Shown: one piece after another, positions 24,754 through 32,841 of the stretch
How the letters are laid out: each line of letters opens with the position of its first letter
Position numbering within the stretch: the stretch's first letter is position 1
From: Tagaea sp. CACIAM 22H2
Lineage (GTDB): Bacteria; Pseudomonadota; Alphaproteobacteria; CACIAM-22H2
DNA length: 32,851 bases
Assembly: GCA_014444615.1 (NCBI GenBank)
Contig: PVXE01000048.1
Span: 1-32,851, forward strand
Direction of reading: 5' to 3'
The notes under the pieces: model-generated
Database searches by the model: none
What the model saw: the letters and a program-made list of their open reading frames with translations, nothing else
What the model was told of the DNA's origin: nothing
Made by a program: the position numbers and the translations under genes

Positions 24754-25404
24754 TTACCGCCCGAGGGCGGCTTTGGCGTCTTTGTGATCGGGGTCGAGGC
24801 TGAGCGCCTTCTCGTAGGCGGCGATCGCGTCGTCCTTGCGCTCCAGCGCTTCCAGCACGCGGCCGCGCCAATAGTGACCGCGCGCGTTCTTGCCCGCGGC
24901 TTCGGCCATCAATTCGAGATCGGCAAGCGCCCCCTTCGCGTCGCCGATCGTCAGCTTGGCGATCGCGATATTAACCAGAATATCGGGCTGTCCCGGCAGC
25001 AACGCGCGCGCCTGGCTGAACGCGCCCAACGCTTCCATCGCGCGATCCTGCGCCATGCGCACCAGGCCGAGATTATTGGCCGCTAGGCCGTTCGACGGGT
25101 CGAGTTCCAGCGCCTTCAAGAAGCAATTGGCGGCGGCGTCGAATTCGCCGTCAAGCCGCAGCACCGCGCCCAGATTGGCGTGCGCGTCGGCGAATTCCGG
25201 CAGCAGCTTCACCGCGCGTTCGAGGCGCGCGCGTGCCGCGTCGCGCTTGCCCAGCGCATGAAGCGCTAGGCCGCCGAGATTGAGCGCGTCCACGTCGTCC
25301 GGCCGGTCGGCGAGGATCGCGGCATAAATCACCTCGGCCTCCGCCAAGCGGCCTTTCGTGTGGGCGTCGAGTGCGGCTTGCAGGCGCGTATCGGCTTCGC
25401 TCAT
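24754..25404 (-). CDS. Tetratricopeptide repeat protein
   Basis: This 216-residue protein is built of about five or six TPR units. Clear examples are AEAEVIYAAILADRPDDVDALNLGG-like, FADAHANLGAVLRLDGEFDAA, NGLAANNLGLVRMAQDRAMEAL and RKDDAIAAYEKALSLDPDH near the C-terminus, each with the small-residue pattern at helix contacts. No signal peptide or catalytic domain is visible, so it is probably a cytoplasmic protein-binding scaffold. Its start overlaps the stop of the GNAT gene (ATGA). A partner cannot be named. Confidence 0.85.
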   Translation of the reverse strand: MSEADTRLQAALDAHTKGRLAEAEVIYAAILADRPDDVDALNLGGLALHALGKRDAARARLERAVKLLPEFADAHANLGAVLRLDGEFDAAANCFLKALELDPSNGLAANNLGLVRMAQDRAMEALGAFSQARALLPGQPDILVNIAIAKLTIGDAKGALADLELMAEAAGKNARGHYWRGRVLEALERKDDAIAAYEKALSLDPDHKDAKAALGR

Positions 25405-25931
25405 CGTCCCGCCGGCGGGAGCGTGTCCCGGCCGTCCCCCAAAGCGCGTTGCATGATCACCACGTCGACCCAGCGCCCGTGCTTGAAGCCGACGGCGTGC
25501 ATGATTCCGCCGTGCTCGAAGCCCAGCGCCTTGTGCACGCCGATCGACCCCGCATTTCCCGAATCGCCGATCACCGCCAGCATCTGCCGCGCCCCCCAGG
25601 CTTGGCAACGGGCGATCAGCTCGGCGAGAAGTTTTTTGCCCACCCCTTTGCGCGCCGCGTTCGCCGCGACATAGATCGAATCCTCGACCGCGAAGCGATA
25701 GGCCGAGCGCGGCCGGAACGGTCCCGCATAGGCATAGCCGAGGATCGCGCCGCTTTCGTCCGTCGCGACCAGCCAGGGCAAGCCCTTCTCGACGATCGCG
25801 GCACGGCGGCCGCGCATCTCGTCGAGCGTGGGGGGCGACTCCTCGAACGTGCCAAGCCCGTTGGCGACGTGATGGGCGTAGATCGCGTGGATCGCGGGAA
25901 GATCGGTATCGGCGGCGTCGCGGATGTTCAT
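25401..25931 (-). CDS. GNAT N-acetyltransferase, phosphinothricin/methionine-sulfoximine acetyltransferase type
   Basis: This 176-residue acetyltransferase has the GNAT fold: MNIRDAADTDLPAIHAIYAHHV, GTFEESPPTLDEM, ILGYAYAGPFRPRSAYRF, the acetyl-CoA loop NAARKGVGKKLLAELI, and GDSGNAGSIGVHKALGFEHGG. This pattern is that of the Pat/MddA group, which acetylates phosphinothricin or, in most bacteria, methionine sulfoximine/sulfone. Start and stop both overlap neighbours as ATGA, so it is coupled between N-formylglutamate amidohydrolase and the TPR gene. The glutamate-like substrates of both enzymes are suggestive, but a shared pathway is not shown. Confidence 0.86.
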   Translation of the reverse strand: MNIRDAADTDLPAIHAIYAHHVANGLGTFEESPPTLDEMRGRRAAIVEKGLPWLVATDESGAILGYAYAGPFRPRSAYRFAVEDSIYVAANAARKGVGKKLLAELIARCQAWGARQMLAVIGDSGNAGSIGVHKALGFEHGGIMHAVGFKHGRWVDVVIMQRALGDGRDTLPPAGR

Positions 25932-26830
25932 GCGGTGGGTCCGGGCAAGGTCGGGGCGATGCTGGCGAGGGCGGCGGTCAGCGCCGTCAACGCGTCGCGC
26001 AGTTTATCGAAACCGGCGGCGCGCGCGATACGCGCTTCGTCCATATAAAGGCCGCGGTTGATCTCGATTTGCAGCGCGTGTTGGCCGGCAGCGGGTTGCC
26101 CGTAATGGCGCGTGATGTAGCCGCCCGCGTAAGGCTCGTTGCGCGCGACAGCGTAGCCCGCGTCGCGCAGATGCTTCTCGGCCGCGTCGATCAACGCGGG
26201 CGCGCAGGCCCGGCCGTGGCAATCGCCGAGCACGAAATCGGCGCGCCGCTTGCCGGGATCGCGGTCCATCGGGCCGCCGACCGACGGCATCGAATGGCAA
26301 TCGATCAACGCGACGCGGCCGAATCTCGCAAGCCCGCGCGCGAGCAGATCGGCGAGTGCGGCGTGATAGGGCGCGTAGAGCGTTTCGACGCGCCGCCGCG
26401 CTTCGGGAAACGTCAGCTTCCCGCGATAGATATCGGTGCCGTTGGCGACGACGCGCGCGAGCGTGCCAAGGCCCCCGCCCACGCGCGGCGAGCGCGTGTT
26501 GACGAAATCGGGCAGCGGCCCGTCGAACATCGCGGGATCGAGCTCCCATGGCTCGCGGTTGACGTCGACATAGGCGCGCGGGAACAACGCGCTCAGCAGC
26601 GGCGCGCCGGCGGCTTCGGCGCCGCGCGCGAACAGCGCATCGACGAAGGCGTCTTCGGAGCGGCGCAAGGAAACGGGGTCGAGCCGCGAGCTCGCCTGGA
26701 AGGCGGAGGTGTAGACACTGCCCGAATGCGGCGAGGAGAAGACGAGCGGCACGCGCCACGCGGCCGGCGCGTCGCCGGCAAGCGCAATGGGGGGATCGGG
26801 ATCGAGAATTTCGGCGGTGCTGGACTTCAT
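25928..26830 (-). CDS. N-formylglutamate amidohydrolase
   Basis: This 300-residue protein matches the N-formylglutamate amidohydrolase (HutG-type deformylase) family. It shows VFSSPHSGSVYTSAF, AYVDVNREPWELDPAMF, ALIDCHSMPSVGGPMDRD, VLGDCHGRACAP, the metal-site stretch GGYITRHYGQP, and LQIEINRGLYMD. It releases formate from N-formyl-L-glutamate, the last step of one histidine-degradation route, though isolated members also act on other N-acylamino acids. No other hut gene is near, so histidine catabolism is only a guess. It begins the operon with the GNAT, TPR and small membrane protein genes. Confidence 0.88.
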   Translation of the reverse strand: MKSSTAEILDPDPPIALAGDAPAAWRVPLVFSSPHSGSVYTSAFQASSRLDPVSLRRSEDAFVDALFARGAEAAGAPLLSALFPRAYVDVNREPWELDPAMFDGPLPDFVNTRSPRVGGGLGTLARVVANGTDIYRGKLTFPEARRRVETLYAPYHAALADLLARGLARFGRVALIDCHSMPSVGGPMDRDPGKRRADFVLGDCHGRACAPALIDAAEKHLRDAGYAVARNEPYAGGYITRHYGQPAAGQHALQIEINRGLYMDEARIARAAGFDKLRDALTALTAALASIAPTLPGPTA

Positions 26831-26988
26831 CGACGAATCGGCTGGAACGCGAAGGGCGGGGCGGGCGAAGCGGCGGCGGCCGAACGCGATCGCAACTCGG
26901 CCGGGTGGGCGAACCCTCTTGAAAACGCCCGAAAATCAGGATTTCCGGTGGCCGGCGAAAGAAGACGGGAGAAAGCCGCGACGGGCAC

Positions 26989-27018
26989 TTGCCAAACCCC
27001 GGCTTCCCTGTCTATATC
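26989..27018 (+). promoter_or_regulatory. Promoter of tRNA-Val
   Basis: TTGCCA (26989-26994) and CTATAT (27012-27017) are separated by 17 bases, a near-consensus housekeeping-sigma promoter of the kind seen before alphaproteobacterial tRNA and rRNA genes. Transcription should start near 27025, about 13 bases before the tRNA. The rest of the 207-base gap (26831-27037) holds no gene that I can support. Confidence 0.7.
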
Positions 27019-27037
27019 GCCGCCTTCCCGGCCGGAT

Positions 27038-27112
27038 GGGCGCTTAGCTCAGCGGGAGAGCACTACCTTGACATGGTAGGGGTCACAGGTTCAATCCCTG
27101 TAGCGCCCACCA
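27038..27112 (+). tRNA. tRNA-Val (anticodon GAC)
   Basis: The sequence folds as a complete cloverleaf of 75 bases including the encoded CCA. The acceptor stem is GGGCGCT/AGCGCCC, the D arm GCTC...GAGC, the anticodon stem CTACC/GGTAG with loop TTGACAT (anticodon GAC at 27070-27072), and the T arm ACAGG-TTCAATC-CCTGT. GAC reads GUC/GUU valine codons. A near-consensus promoter lies upstream and a small terminator downstream. No integrase gene or repeated tRNA end is nearby. Confidence 0.97.
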
Positions 27113-27121
27113 TCCGGACCT

Positions 27122-27140
27122 CCTGAAAATCAGGCTTTTT
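27122..27140 (+). terminator. Terminator after tRNA-Val
   Basis: CCTGA (27122-27126) pairs with TCAGG (27130-27134) around an AAA loop, followed at once by CTTTTT. It lies ten bases after the tRNA CCA end, as expected for a single tRNA transcript. Confidence 0.65.
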
Positions 27141-27385
27141 CGTCGATCTTCACGCCCTGCGGGCGTGGGACCGAAAAGGCCGTTTTTGCCTTGTTTTGCC
27201 CCTTCGTTCTTGGGGGAGCTCACTTTGCTGCCGCTTGGAATCTCGCGTCTGAACTGAGTGCAGTCGGTGAGTTATTCGAAGAATATCGCGCGCCCTCGCA
27301 ACAGTATTCGCAACTCGTTGGCCTTGCTTGCCGTCCGTTTCCGTCTCTTCTTTTCGTTCCTATCCGACTGTTTCGTGAAAACGAA

Positions 27386-27418
27386 GAAGCCCGCCCTGGA
27401 AATCCAGAAGCGGGCTTC
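27386..27418 (-). terminator. Terminator of the GntR-enolase-ABC operon
   Basis: GAAGCCCGC (27386-27394) pairs with GCGGGCTTC (27410-27418), and an inner CTGG/CCAG continues the stem. On the minus strand it is followed by TTCGTTTTC. A second small GAAA-loop hairpin (27372-27385) abuts it. It lies about 20 bases after the stop of the substrate-binding protein gene. Confidence 0.7.
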
Positions 27419-27438
27419 GGCGTTTTGTCGAAACGAGA

Positions 27439-28653
27439 TCAGAGCTTCCAGCTCTCGATTTCCCAGATCGGCGTGCCGCGCGTATCGGAGGCCTTGGGGT
27501 CCTTGAAGGCGGCGGCGTCGGGCTTCATGCCTGTCTTTTGCCAGGCTTCACGCGACATCGCGGCGCCGACGGCCAGCGTTGCTTTGACTTTCGCGGGATC
27601 GAGCTCGGCCTGGAAGATCGTTTTGACTTTCGACATCTCGATCAGCGAACGGGCATCGCCTTCCGTGATCCAAGACCATCCGCGCGTACGGTACAAGATG
27701 TTCTCGACATACGGACGTTGGGCAGCCCGGTCACTGAACCATTCCTTGTTCGCGAGATCGATGACTTCGTCGGTGCTCATCTTGGTGACGATCTCGACCG
27801 CACGCGCATTGGCGACGAGCAGCGCCACGATCGCCTTGGGGTTCTTGCGCATGAATTCCTCGCGCGCGACCCACCAGATGCGATGCGGATAATAGGCTTC
27901 GGGATAGAAGCCCGTCTTGGCGAAGCTCGCGACCTTATGGCCTTCGCCCTTGCCCTCGGGACCGTCATAGGCGGGGCCGGTCGAGCCGTCGTTGCGCAGC
28001 AGCGCCACCAACTCGCCCGCATTCTCCGCGCCGCGCGCGGCGGGATCGACGTTCAACACGGCGTCGATGCCGGGCTGGGCGCGCGTGAGTTCGGTGAAGG
28101 CCTGGATGTTCTTCACCGTGATGCCCAATTCCTTCACATCGTCGGTGCCGAAATGCGCCTTCAACATAAGCATCAGCACAAGATGGAGATCCGATCCGAC
28201 GATGGTGAGGATCGTCTTGCCGCGCAGATCGTCGAGTTTCTTGATCGGCGAGCCCTTGGGCACTTGCAGCGGAAATTTGATGCCGCCGCCGCCAATCGCG
28301 ATCGGAATGGCGGGGTTGGGCTGGGAAAGATTGCGGATCGTCGGCGTCGATCCGAGCATGCCGATATCGAGCTGACCCGCGGCGAGCCCCTGAAGCATGC
28401 GCAACAGCACGGGGAAATTGAGGTACTCGGAATCGATCGATAGGCCGAGCTCTCCTGCCGCCTTTTCCAGCAGCTTGTCGCGCTGCATCGCAAAGACCAG
28501 CGGCGCGCCGTCGTTGGTGAGCCCCACGCCCATCGTCATCTTCAACGCTTGAGCCATCGAAGGGCTGGCGCGGAACAGCGGAAGCCCGGCCAGTGCGGCA
28601 GCTCCCGCCGTGCGGAGCGCCGAGCGACGCGAAACATTTCGTTCGAATTCCAT
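27439..28653 (-). CDS. ABC transporter substrate-binding protein, NitT/TauT type
   Basis: This 404-residue protein has a Tat signal (RRSALRTAGAAALAGLP, twin arginine at 9-10, cut after SMAQA). The periplasmic binding-protein fold follows, as in the nitrate/sulfonate/taurine group: MTMGVGLTNDGAPLVFAMQRD, LRMLQGLAAGQLDIGMLGSTPTI, DLRGKTILTIVGSDL and PHRIWWVAREEFMRKNPKA. It captures the substrate for the two permeases and ATPase encoded next to it. It is longer than the usual SsuA/TauA (about 320) because of extra C-terminal sequence (from about residue 330). GGAGG precedes the ATG. The ligand is unknown; its operon with an enolase-superfamily enzyme argues for an organic acid rather than nitrate. 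Confidence 0.88.
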   Translation of the reverse strand: MEFERNVSRRSALRTAGAAALAGLPLFRASPSMAQALKMTMGVGLTNDGAPLVFAMQRDKLLEKAAGELGLSIDSEYLNFPVLLRMLQGLAAGQLDIGMLGSTPTIRNLSQPNPAIPIAIGGGGIKFPLQVPKGSPIKKLDDLRGKTILTIVGSDLHLVLMLMLKAHFGTDDVKELGITVKNIQAFTELTRAQPGIDAVLNVDPAARGAENAGELVALLRNDGSTGPAYDGPEGKGEGHKVASFAKTGFYPEAYYPHRIWWVAREEFMRKNPKAIVALLVANARAVEIVTKMSTDEVIDLANKEWFSDRAAQRPYVENILYRTRGWSWITEGDARSLIEMSKVKTIFQAELDPAKVKATLAVGAAMSREAWQKTGMKPDAAAFKDPKASDTRGTPIWEIESWKL

Positions 28654-28674
28654 GTTTTCCTCCCGTTGGGTTTA

Positions 28675-29490
28675 TTAGGGTTCTTCGACGATCGCTTGCG
28701 CCGCCTCTGCGCGGATAAGATTCCAGATGTGATCGATCAGCGCGGCGGCGCGCGGTGCGGTGCGGGCGCCGATCCGCGGGCGCGGCAGATCGATATCGAC
28801 GATTTCCTTCACCTGACCGGGGCGGCGGCCCAATACGATGACGCGGTCGGACAGATAGACGGCTTCGTCGATCCCGTGCGTCACGAACAGAACCGCGCGG
28901 CGCTGGGCGGGGTCGCCGGCGTCGCCCCAAAGACGCAACAACTCGTCCTGGAGAATCACGCGCGTTTGCAGATCGACGGCGGCCAGCGGCTCGTCCATCA
29001 GCCACATATCCGGCTCGTTGGCGAGAAGCCGCGCCAGCGCGCAACGCTGGCGCATGCCGCCGGACAATTCGTGCGGATAGCGATCCTCGAAACCTGCGAG
29101 GCCGACCATCTCGATGTTGCGCGCGACGATCGCTGCGCGCCGCGTCTTGTCGACGCCGCGCGCCATCGGTCCGAACTCGACATTGCCGCGCACCGTACGC
29201 CAGGGAAACAGCGCGTAGTCTTGGAACATGACACCGCGCGCGGGATCGGGGCCGTCGATCGGCTTTCCGTCGAACAGAACTTCGCCGGCGCTGGGCGTCG
29301 CGAAGCCGGCGATGAGCGACAGCAAGGTCGATTTTCCGCAGCCCGACGGGCCAACGATCGATACGAATTCGCCCGGTTTCATCGAGAAGGAAACGCCGCG
29401 CAGCGCTTCGACCTTGTCGCCGGTCCGCGCGGAGACATAGATCTTCGATACGCTTCTCGCTTCGATTTTCGGAGTCGTCAGCGTTGCCAT
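28675..29490 (-). CDS. ABC transporter ATP-binding protein, NitT/TauT type
   Basis: This 271-residue ATPase has Walker A GPSGCGKS (47-54), the Q-loop MFQDYALFPWRTV, signature LSGGM (142-146), Walker B MWLMDE (162-167) and the H-loop FVTHGIDEAVYLSDRV. This pattern is typical of the SsuB/TauB/NrtD group, which pairs with the two permeases just upstream and the binding protein just downstream. Its start lies inside the end of the second permease gene (13-base overlap), so it is translated from the same operon mRNA. It has a normal C-terminus without an extra regulatory domain. Confidence 0.93.
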   Translation of the reverse strand: MATLTTPKIEARSVSKIYVSARTGDKVEALRGVSFSMKPGEFVSIVGPSGCGKSTLLSLIAGFATPSAGEVLFDGKPIDGPDPARGVMFQDYALFPWRTVRGNVEFGPMARGVDKTRRAAIVARNIEMVGLAGFEDRYPHELSGGMRQRCALARLLANEPDMWLMDEPLAAVDLQTRVILQDELLRLWGDAGDPAQRRAVLFVTHGIDEAVYLSDRVIVLGRRPGQVKEIVDIDLPRPRIGARTAPRAAALIDHIWNLIRAEAAQAIVEEP

Positions 29491-30257
29491 GGCGTCGCCT
29501 TGCGTTGAAATGCCCGCACGCCATGGTCGATCGCCAGGCTGACCAATCCGATGCTGAGCATGTAAAGAACAAGCCCGTTGATGTCGCGTTTCACGTACAG
29601 CGTGCTGACCATCAACTGGCCGAGCCCGACGGTCGCGGCGCCGCCCGGATTGACCTTGATGCCGATCGCCATTTCCGCCGCGATGATGGAGCCCCAAGCG
29701 AAGGCCATCGCGATGCGTGCACCCGTCATCACCGTGGGCACGGCGCCGGGAACGACCACGGCGCGCAGAACCAGGAGGGGCGATGCGCCCAAGGCTCGCG
29801 CGGCGTCGACCAGTTTGCGGTCGATCAGGCGAACCGCCTGAATCGTGTTGAGGACGAACGGGAAGAATGCCGCGTAGGCGACGATGAACAGCGCGGCGTT
29901 GCCGCGGATGCCGAGCCACAGCAGCGCCAGCGGGATCCACGCGATGGGAGCGATCGCCCGCAGCGAGTCGACGATCGGATCGAGCGCGCGGCGCACCGGC
30001 TCCACCAGGCCCATCAGAAGTCCCAGCGGCACGCCAAGCAGGGCCGCGACGGCGAATCCGGTGATCACGCGGCGAAGACTGCCGGCGATCGCGTCGATCA
30101 ACGTGCCGTCGGCGATGTCGCGAATGGCGGCGAGCGCGACGCCCGACGGATAGGGCATGATCTTCGCGGCGCCGGCGAGCCAGACCGCGCATTCCCAGGA
30201 CAGCAGGAGCGCCGGAAAGAAAATCAGCGGCGCTTTGATCCGCAGGGGCAAAGTCAT
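29478..30257 (-). CDS. ABC transporter permease 2, NitT/TauT type
   Basis: This 259-residue permease has about six hydrophobic helices and the EAA-loop typical of BPD-type permeases (DAARALGASPLLVLRAVVVPGAVP, near residues 155-180). LRAIAPIAWIPLALLWLGI and FVLNTIQAVRLIDRKLVDAA are characteristic of the SsuC/TauC group. The ATG overlaps the stop of permease 1 (ATGA). The two permeases clearly share the family signatures but differ in sequence, so the channel is probably a heterodimer rather than the homodimer of classical SsuC. Confidence 0.92.
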   Translation of the reverse strand: MTLPLRIKAPLIFFPALLLSWECAVWLAGAAKIMPYPSGVALAAIRDIADGTLIDAIAGSLRRVITGFAVAALLGVPLGLLMGLVEPVRRALDPIVDSLRAIAPIAWIPLALLWLGIRGNAALFIVAYAAFFPFVLNTIQAVRLIDRKLVDAARALGASPLLVLRAVVVPGAVPTVMTGARIAMAFAWGSIIAAEMAIGIKVNPGGAATVGLGQLMVSTLYVKRDINGLVLYMLSIGLVSLAIDHGVRAFQRKATPWQR

Positions 30258-31030
30258 GCCGCCTCCGCGCGCGTATCGGCGCTCCAGCGCGTCAACGCCG
30301 CCTGCAGACGGCGCAAGGCGAGGTCGAGCAGATAGCCGAACACGCCGATCGTGAGGATCACGGCCATGACTTTGTCCATGGCGAAGAACTCCTGATACCA
30401 GAAGATCCGCCAGCCGAGCCCGGCATCGGCGCCTGTCAATTCGGCCGCGACCATCGCGGCCCAAGCGACGCCGAGACTGAGACGGGCGCCCGCCAGAACG
30501 AGCGGCATGGCGGCGGGCAGGACGACATGGGTGACGACCAGGCGCGGCGACGCGCCGAGCATGCGCGCCGCGGCGATCAGATTGCGGTCCACCTCGCGCA
30601 CGCCCGCCAGCGTATTGACGAAAATGGGGAAGGCCGAGGCGTAGAAGATCAGAAACATCGGCACGCCGCGTCCGATGCCGAAAAAAACGATGGCGATGGG
30701 AATCCATGCGATGGCGCCGATCGGTCGGAGAAGTTCCATCGCCGGATCAACGATCGCGTCGGCCACCGCCGAACGCGCGCACAAGATCGCCAGCGCCAAT
30801 CCCAAAGCGGCGCCGGCACCGTAGCCGACGCCCAAATGAACGAGGCTCGCCGCGATATCCGCCGGCAGATCCGTCCGCAACAACTCGACCCATGCCAGCG
30901 CGACGGCGAGCGGCGACGGCAGCAGCGTGGCGTTGGCGACACGCACGGAAAGGAGGTGCCAAAGGATGACGAGTATCCCCAGCGCCAGGGCGAACTCCGC
31001 AAGGCGCGCGATCGGACGCATCACGCGCAT
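30254..31030 (-). CDS. ABC transporter permease 1, NitT/TauT type
   Basis: This 258-residue permease resembles its neighbour: RPIGAIAWIPIAIVFFGIG, FVNTLAGVREVDRNLIAAARMLGASP and VVLPAAMPLVLAGARLSLG carry the EAA-loop region. I start at the ATG at 31030 because GGAGG lies seven bases before it; a second ATG at 31021, which overlaps the upstream stop, has no Shine-Dalgarno. The gene starts within the end of the enolase-superfamily gene (10-base overlap). Two distinct permeases in one operon are less common in this transporter class and worth noting. Confidence 0.9.
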   Translation of the reverse strand: MRVMRPIARLAEFALALGILVILWHLLSVRVANATLLPSPLAVALAWVELLRTDLPADIAASLVHLGVGYGAGAALGLALAILCARSAVADAIVDPAMELLRPIGAIAWIPIAIVFFGIGRGVPMFLIFYASAFPIFVNTLAGVREVDRNLIAAARMLGASPRLVVTHVVLPAAMPLVLAGARLSLGVAWAAMVAAELTGADAGLGWRIFWYQEFFAMDKVMAVILTIGVFGYLLDLALRRLQAALTRWSADTRAEAA

Positions 31031-32157
31031 ATCGCGGCCTCCGCGCCCAAACGTTTGAATGCGCCGTCGGGCGATAATTGATTCATGTCGAGGGCGAGGC
31101 CCCAGCCCGATCCTTCCGGGATCGGCGCCGCACCGTTTTGCGGGCGCGGGAAGGGCGAGGTCAGGATCGCGTCGAAGACGGGGCTTTCGTCGTATTGATG
31201 CTCGAGCACCGAGAAGCCCGGAAGCCCCGCGCAAAGATGCAGGCTCGCGACATGGCAGATCGGGCCGCTGGGATTGTGCGGCGAGACCTTCGTGCCGCGC
31301 GCCAGCGCGTACTCGGCGATGCGTTTGAACTCGGCGAAGCCGCCCGCATATTTGGCGTCGGGCATAATGGCATCATAGGTGCCGGCGTCGAGATATTCGC
31401 GGAAGCCGTCGACGCCCGTTCCCATCTCCAGCCCGGCGAGCGGCACGCCCTTGGCATTGGCTTGCGCGCGCAAACGCTTCAGGGCCGGGATGTTTTCGCT
31501 TGTCTCGGCGATCGGGCATTCGAACCAGTCGATGCCGATCTCGGCCAGGGCTTCGAACGTCTTGGCGGCGATCGCTTCGTCGAAGCGCCAATGGCAGTCG
31601 ACATAGAGCTTGCGCGACTTGCCGATCGCTTCGCGCACGGCGGCGACGCGCGCCAATGCTTGCGTGATGCCTTCCTTCTTGCCGGGCACCACGCCGTCGA
31701 ACGGCGCCATCTTCACCGTGTCGAACCCGTCTTCATTGGCTTTACGCGCACTAGCCGCGAAACCTTCGGGCGAACGATCCACCGTGCGGCGGTTGATATT
31801 GGCGTACATTGGAATCGATTTGCGCCCGCCGGGCGCGATCATCGCGTGCACGGGCTTGCCGGCATTGCGTGCGGCGACATCCCACAGCGCCTGATCGATG
31901 GCACTGACGATCGCGGCCTCCGCCGTGCCGCAGCCGTCGCGTGCCGTCAGCCCACAGCCTTTGGGTGTCGCGGGCGCGCCGATCACCACCGGCGCGTAGC
32001 GCGCGAACACGGATGACAATTCGCGCTCGTGGCCGATCCATGTCGCCTCGCCCCAGCCGATATGGCCGGCCGTATCGATCGCGCGCAGGAACACCCACAC
32101 TGTCTTGGCACTGGCGCGGACGGGAAACAGGTCGATGGCGCGGAGTTTGGCGGTCAT
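31021..32157 (-). CDS. Enolase superfamily enzyme (mandelate racemase/muconate lactonizing family), likely acid-sugar dehydratase
   Basis: This 378-residue protein has the enolase-superfamily layout, with an N-terminal capping domain (to about 120) and a modified TIM barrel. Candidate metal ligands are Asp187 (YVDCHW), Glu213 (WFECPI) and Glu244 (AGLEMG). Catalytic candidates are Lys149 (TVKMAPFDG), His189 and His294 in SPHNPSGPI, which recalls the PHNPxGP motif of acid-sugar dehydratases such as galactonate dehydratase. Such enzymes abstract the proton alpha to a carboxylate. The substrate is unknown. The gene is coupled (ATGA) to the GntR gene before it and overlaps permease 1, so the imported ligand of the ABC system is the likely substrate, or its precursor. 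Confidence 0.87.
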   Translation of the reverse strand: MTAKLRAIDLFPVRASAKTVWVFLRAIDTAGHIGWGEATWIGHERELSSVFARYAPVVIGAPATPKGCGLTARDGCGTAEAAIVSAIDQALWDVAARNAGKPVHAMIAPGGRKSIPMYANINRRTVDRSPEGFAASARKANEDGFDTVKMAPFDGVVPGKKEGITQALARVAAVREAIGKSRKLYVDCHWRFDEAIAAKTFEALAEIGIDWFECPIAETSENIPALKRLRAQANAKGVPLAGLEMGTGVDGFREYLDAGTYDAIMPDAKYAGGFAEFKRIAEYALARGTKVSPHNPSGPICHVASLHLCAGLPGFSVLEHQYDESPVFDAILTSPFPRPQNGAAPIPEGSGWGLALDMNQLSPDGAFKRLGAEAAICA

Positions 32158-32816
32158 GCGACGACCTTGGCGGCGATGGCGCCCATCCGCAGCAGCATCT
32201 GTTGCTTTGCCTTGGCCGCGTGCGCGGTCGCAAGAATGGCAGCACCTTCGGCGTCGCGCTGGGATAGGGCTAGAATGATCTGACGGTGATCGGAAATTAC
32301 GCCGGCAACGCGCTCGGCGCCGTATCCATGCCGTCCCCAAAGCGCGACGATGATGCCCCAGTGACGTTCGAGCATGTTGATCGCTTCGAGATTGCCGGCG
32401 GCCTTGTTGATTTCGGCGTGAATGGCGCGATTGATTTCCAGCAGACCTTGATAGTCGGCGGCCGCGGCGCGCGCCTCGAACTCGGTCTGGAGCCGCTCGA
32501 CTTCCGCTAGCTGCGCGGCGGTGATGTTCTCGGCCGCGCGGCGGGCGAGCATCGCTTCGAGCGCGATGCGCAGATCGAACATGTCGCGGACGAATGCGGC
32601 GTCCACGGCGCGCACGCGCGCGCCGCGGTTCGGCTCCAGGATGATGAGGCCTTCGCCATTCAATTGGTGAAGCGCTTCGCGCACCGGCATGTGGCTGGTC
32701 GTGTAGCGCGCGGCGAGCTCCGCGATTTTCAAGCGGCTGCCGAACGCGATCTCGCCCGCCAAAATATCTTGGCGCAGCCGATCGGATACCGCGTGCGTGC
32801 CGATTTCCTGAGCCAA
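32154..32816 (-). CDS. GntR family transcriptional regulator, FCD subfamily
   Basis: This 220-residue regulator has an N-terminal winged helix (about 8-70; LKIAELAARYTTSHMPVREALHQL is typical) and a C-terminal FCD domain. Its metal-site candidates are Asp81, His133, His177 and His199. FCD regulators bind small carboxylates or sugar acids and usually repress their own operon. The only in-frame start after the upstream stop is the TTG at 32816, with a weak GGGAA ten bases before it. The stop overlaps the next gene (ATGA), placing the regulator first in the operon. A palindrome lies about 25 bases upstream and may be its operator. Confidence 0.9.
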   Translation of the reverse strand: MAQEIGTHAVSDRLRQDILAGEIAFGSRLKIAELAARYTTSHMPVREALHQLNGEGLIILEPNRGARVRAVDAAFVRDMFDLRIALEAMLARRAAENITAAQLAEVERLQTEFEARAAAADYQGLLEINRAIHAEINKAAGNLEAINMLERHWGIIVALWGRHGYGAERVAGVISDHRQIILALSQRDAEGAAILATAHAAKAKQQMLLRMGAIAAKVVA

Positions 32817-32841
32817 ACGACGTTTCCCAGTTTCGGAGACT

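Larger units (their letters stand above)
27113..27438. other. Intergenic region between tRNA-Val and the ABC operon
   Basis: This 326-base region has lower GC than its surroundings. It contains the tRNA terminator, a perfect 7-bp hairpin CACGCCC/GGGCGTG (27151-27167, no T-run) and the terminator of the ABC operon (27386-27418). Open frames across it lack the codon pattern of the neighbouring genes, and I support no gene here. Confidence 0.6.

Noticed and set aside
27191..27506. Short plus-strand frames after tRNA-Val
   Set aside because: Start codons are weak, no ribosome binding site, and base usage by codon position differs from real genes nearby; one frame runs into the antisense of the binding protein gene.
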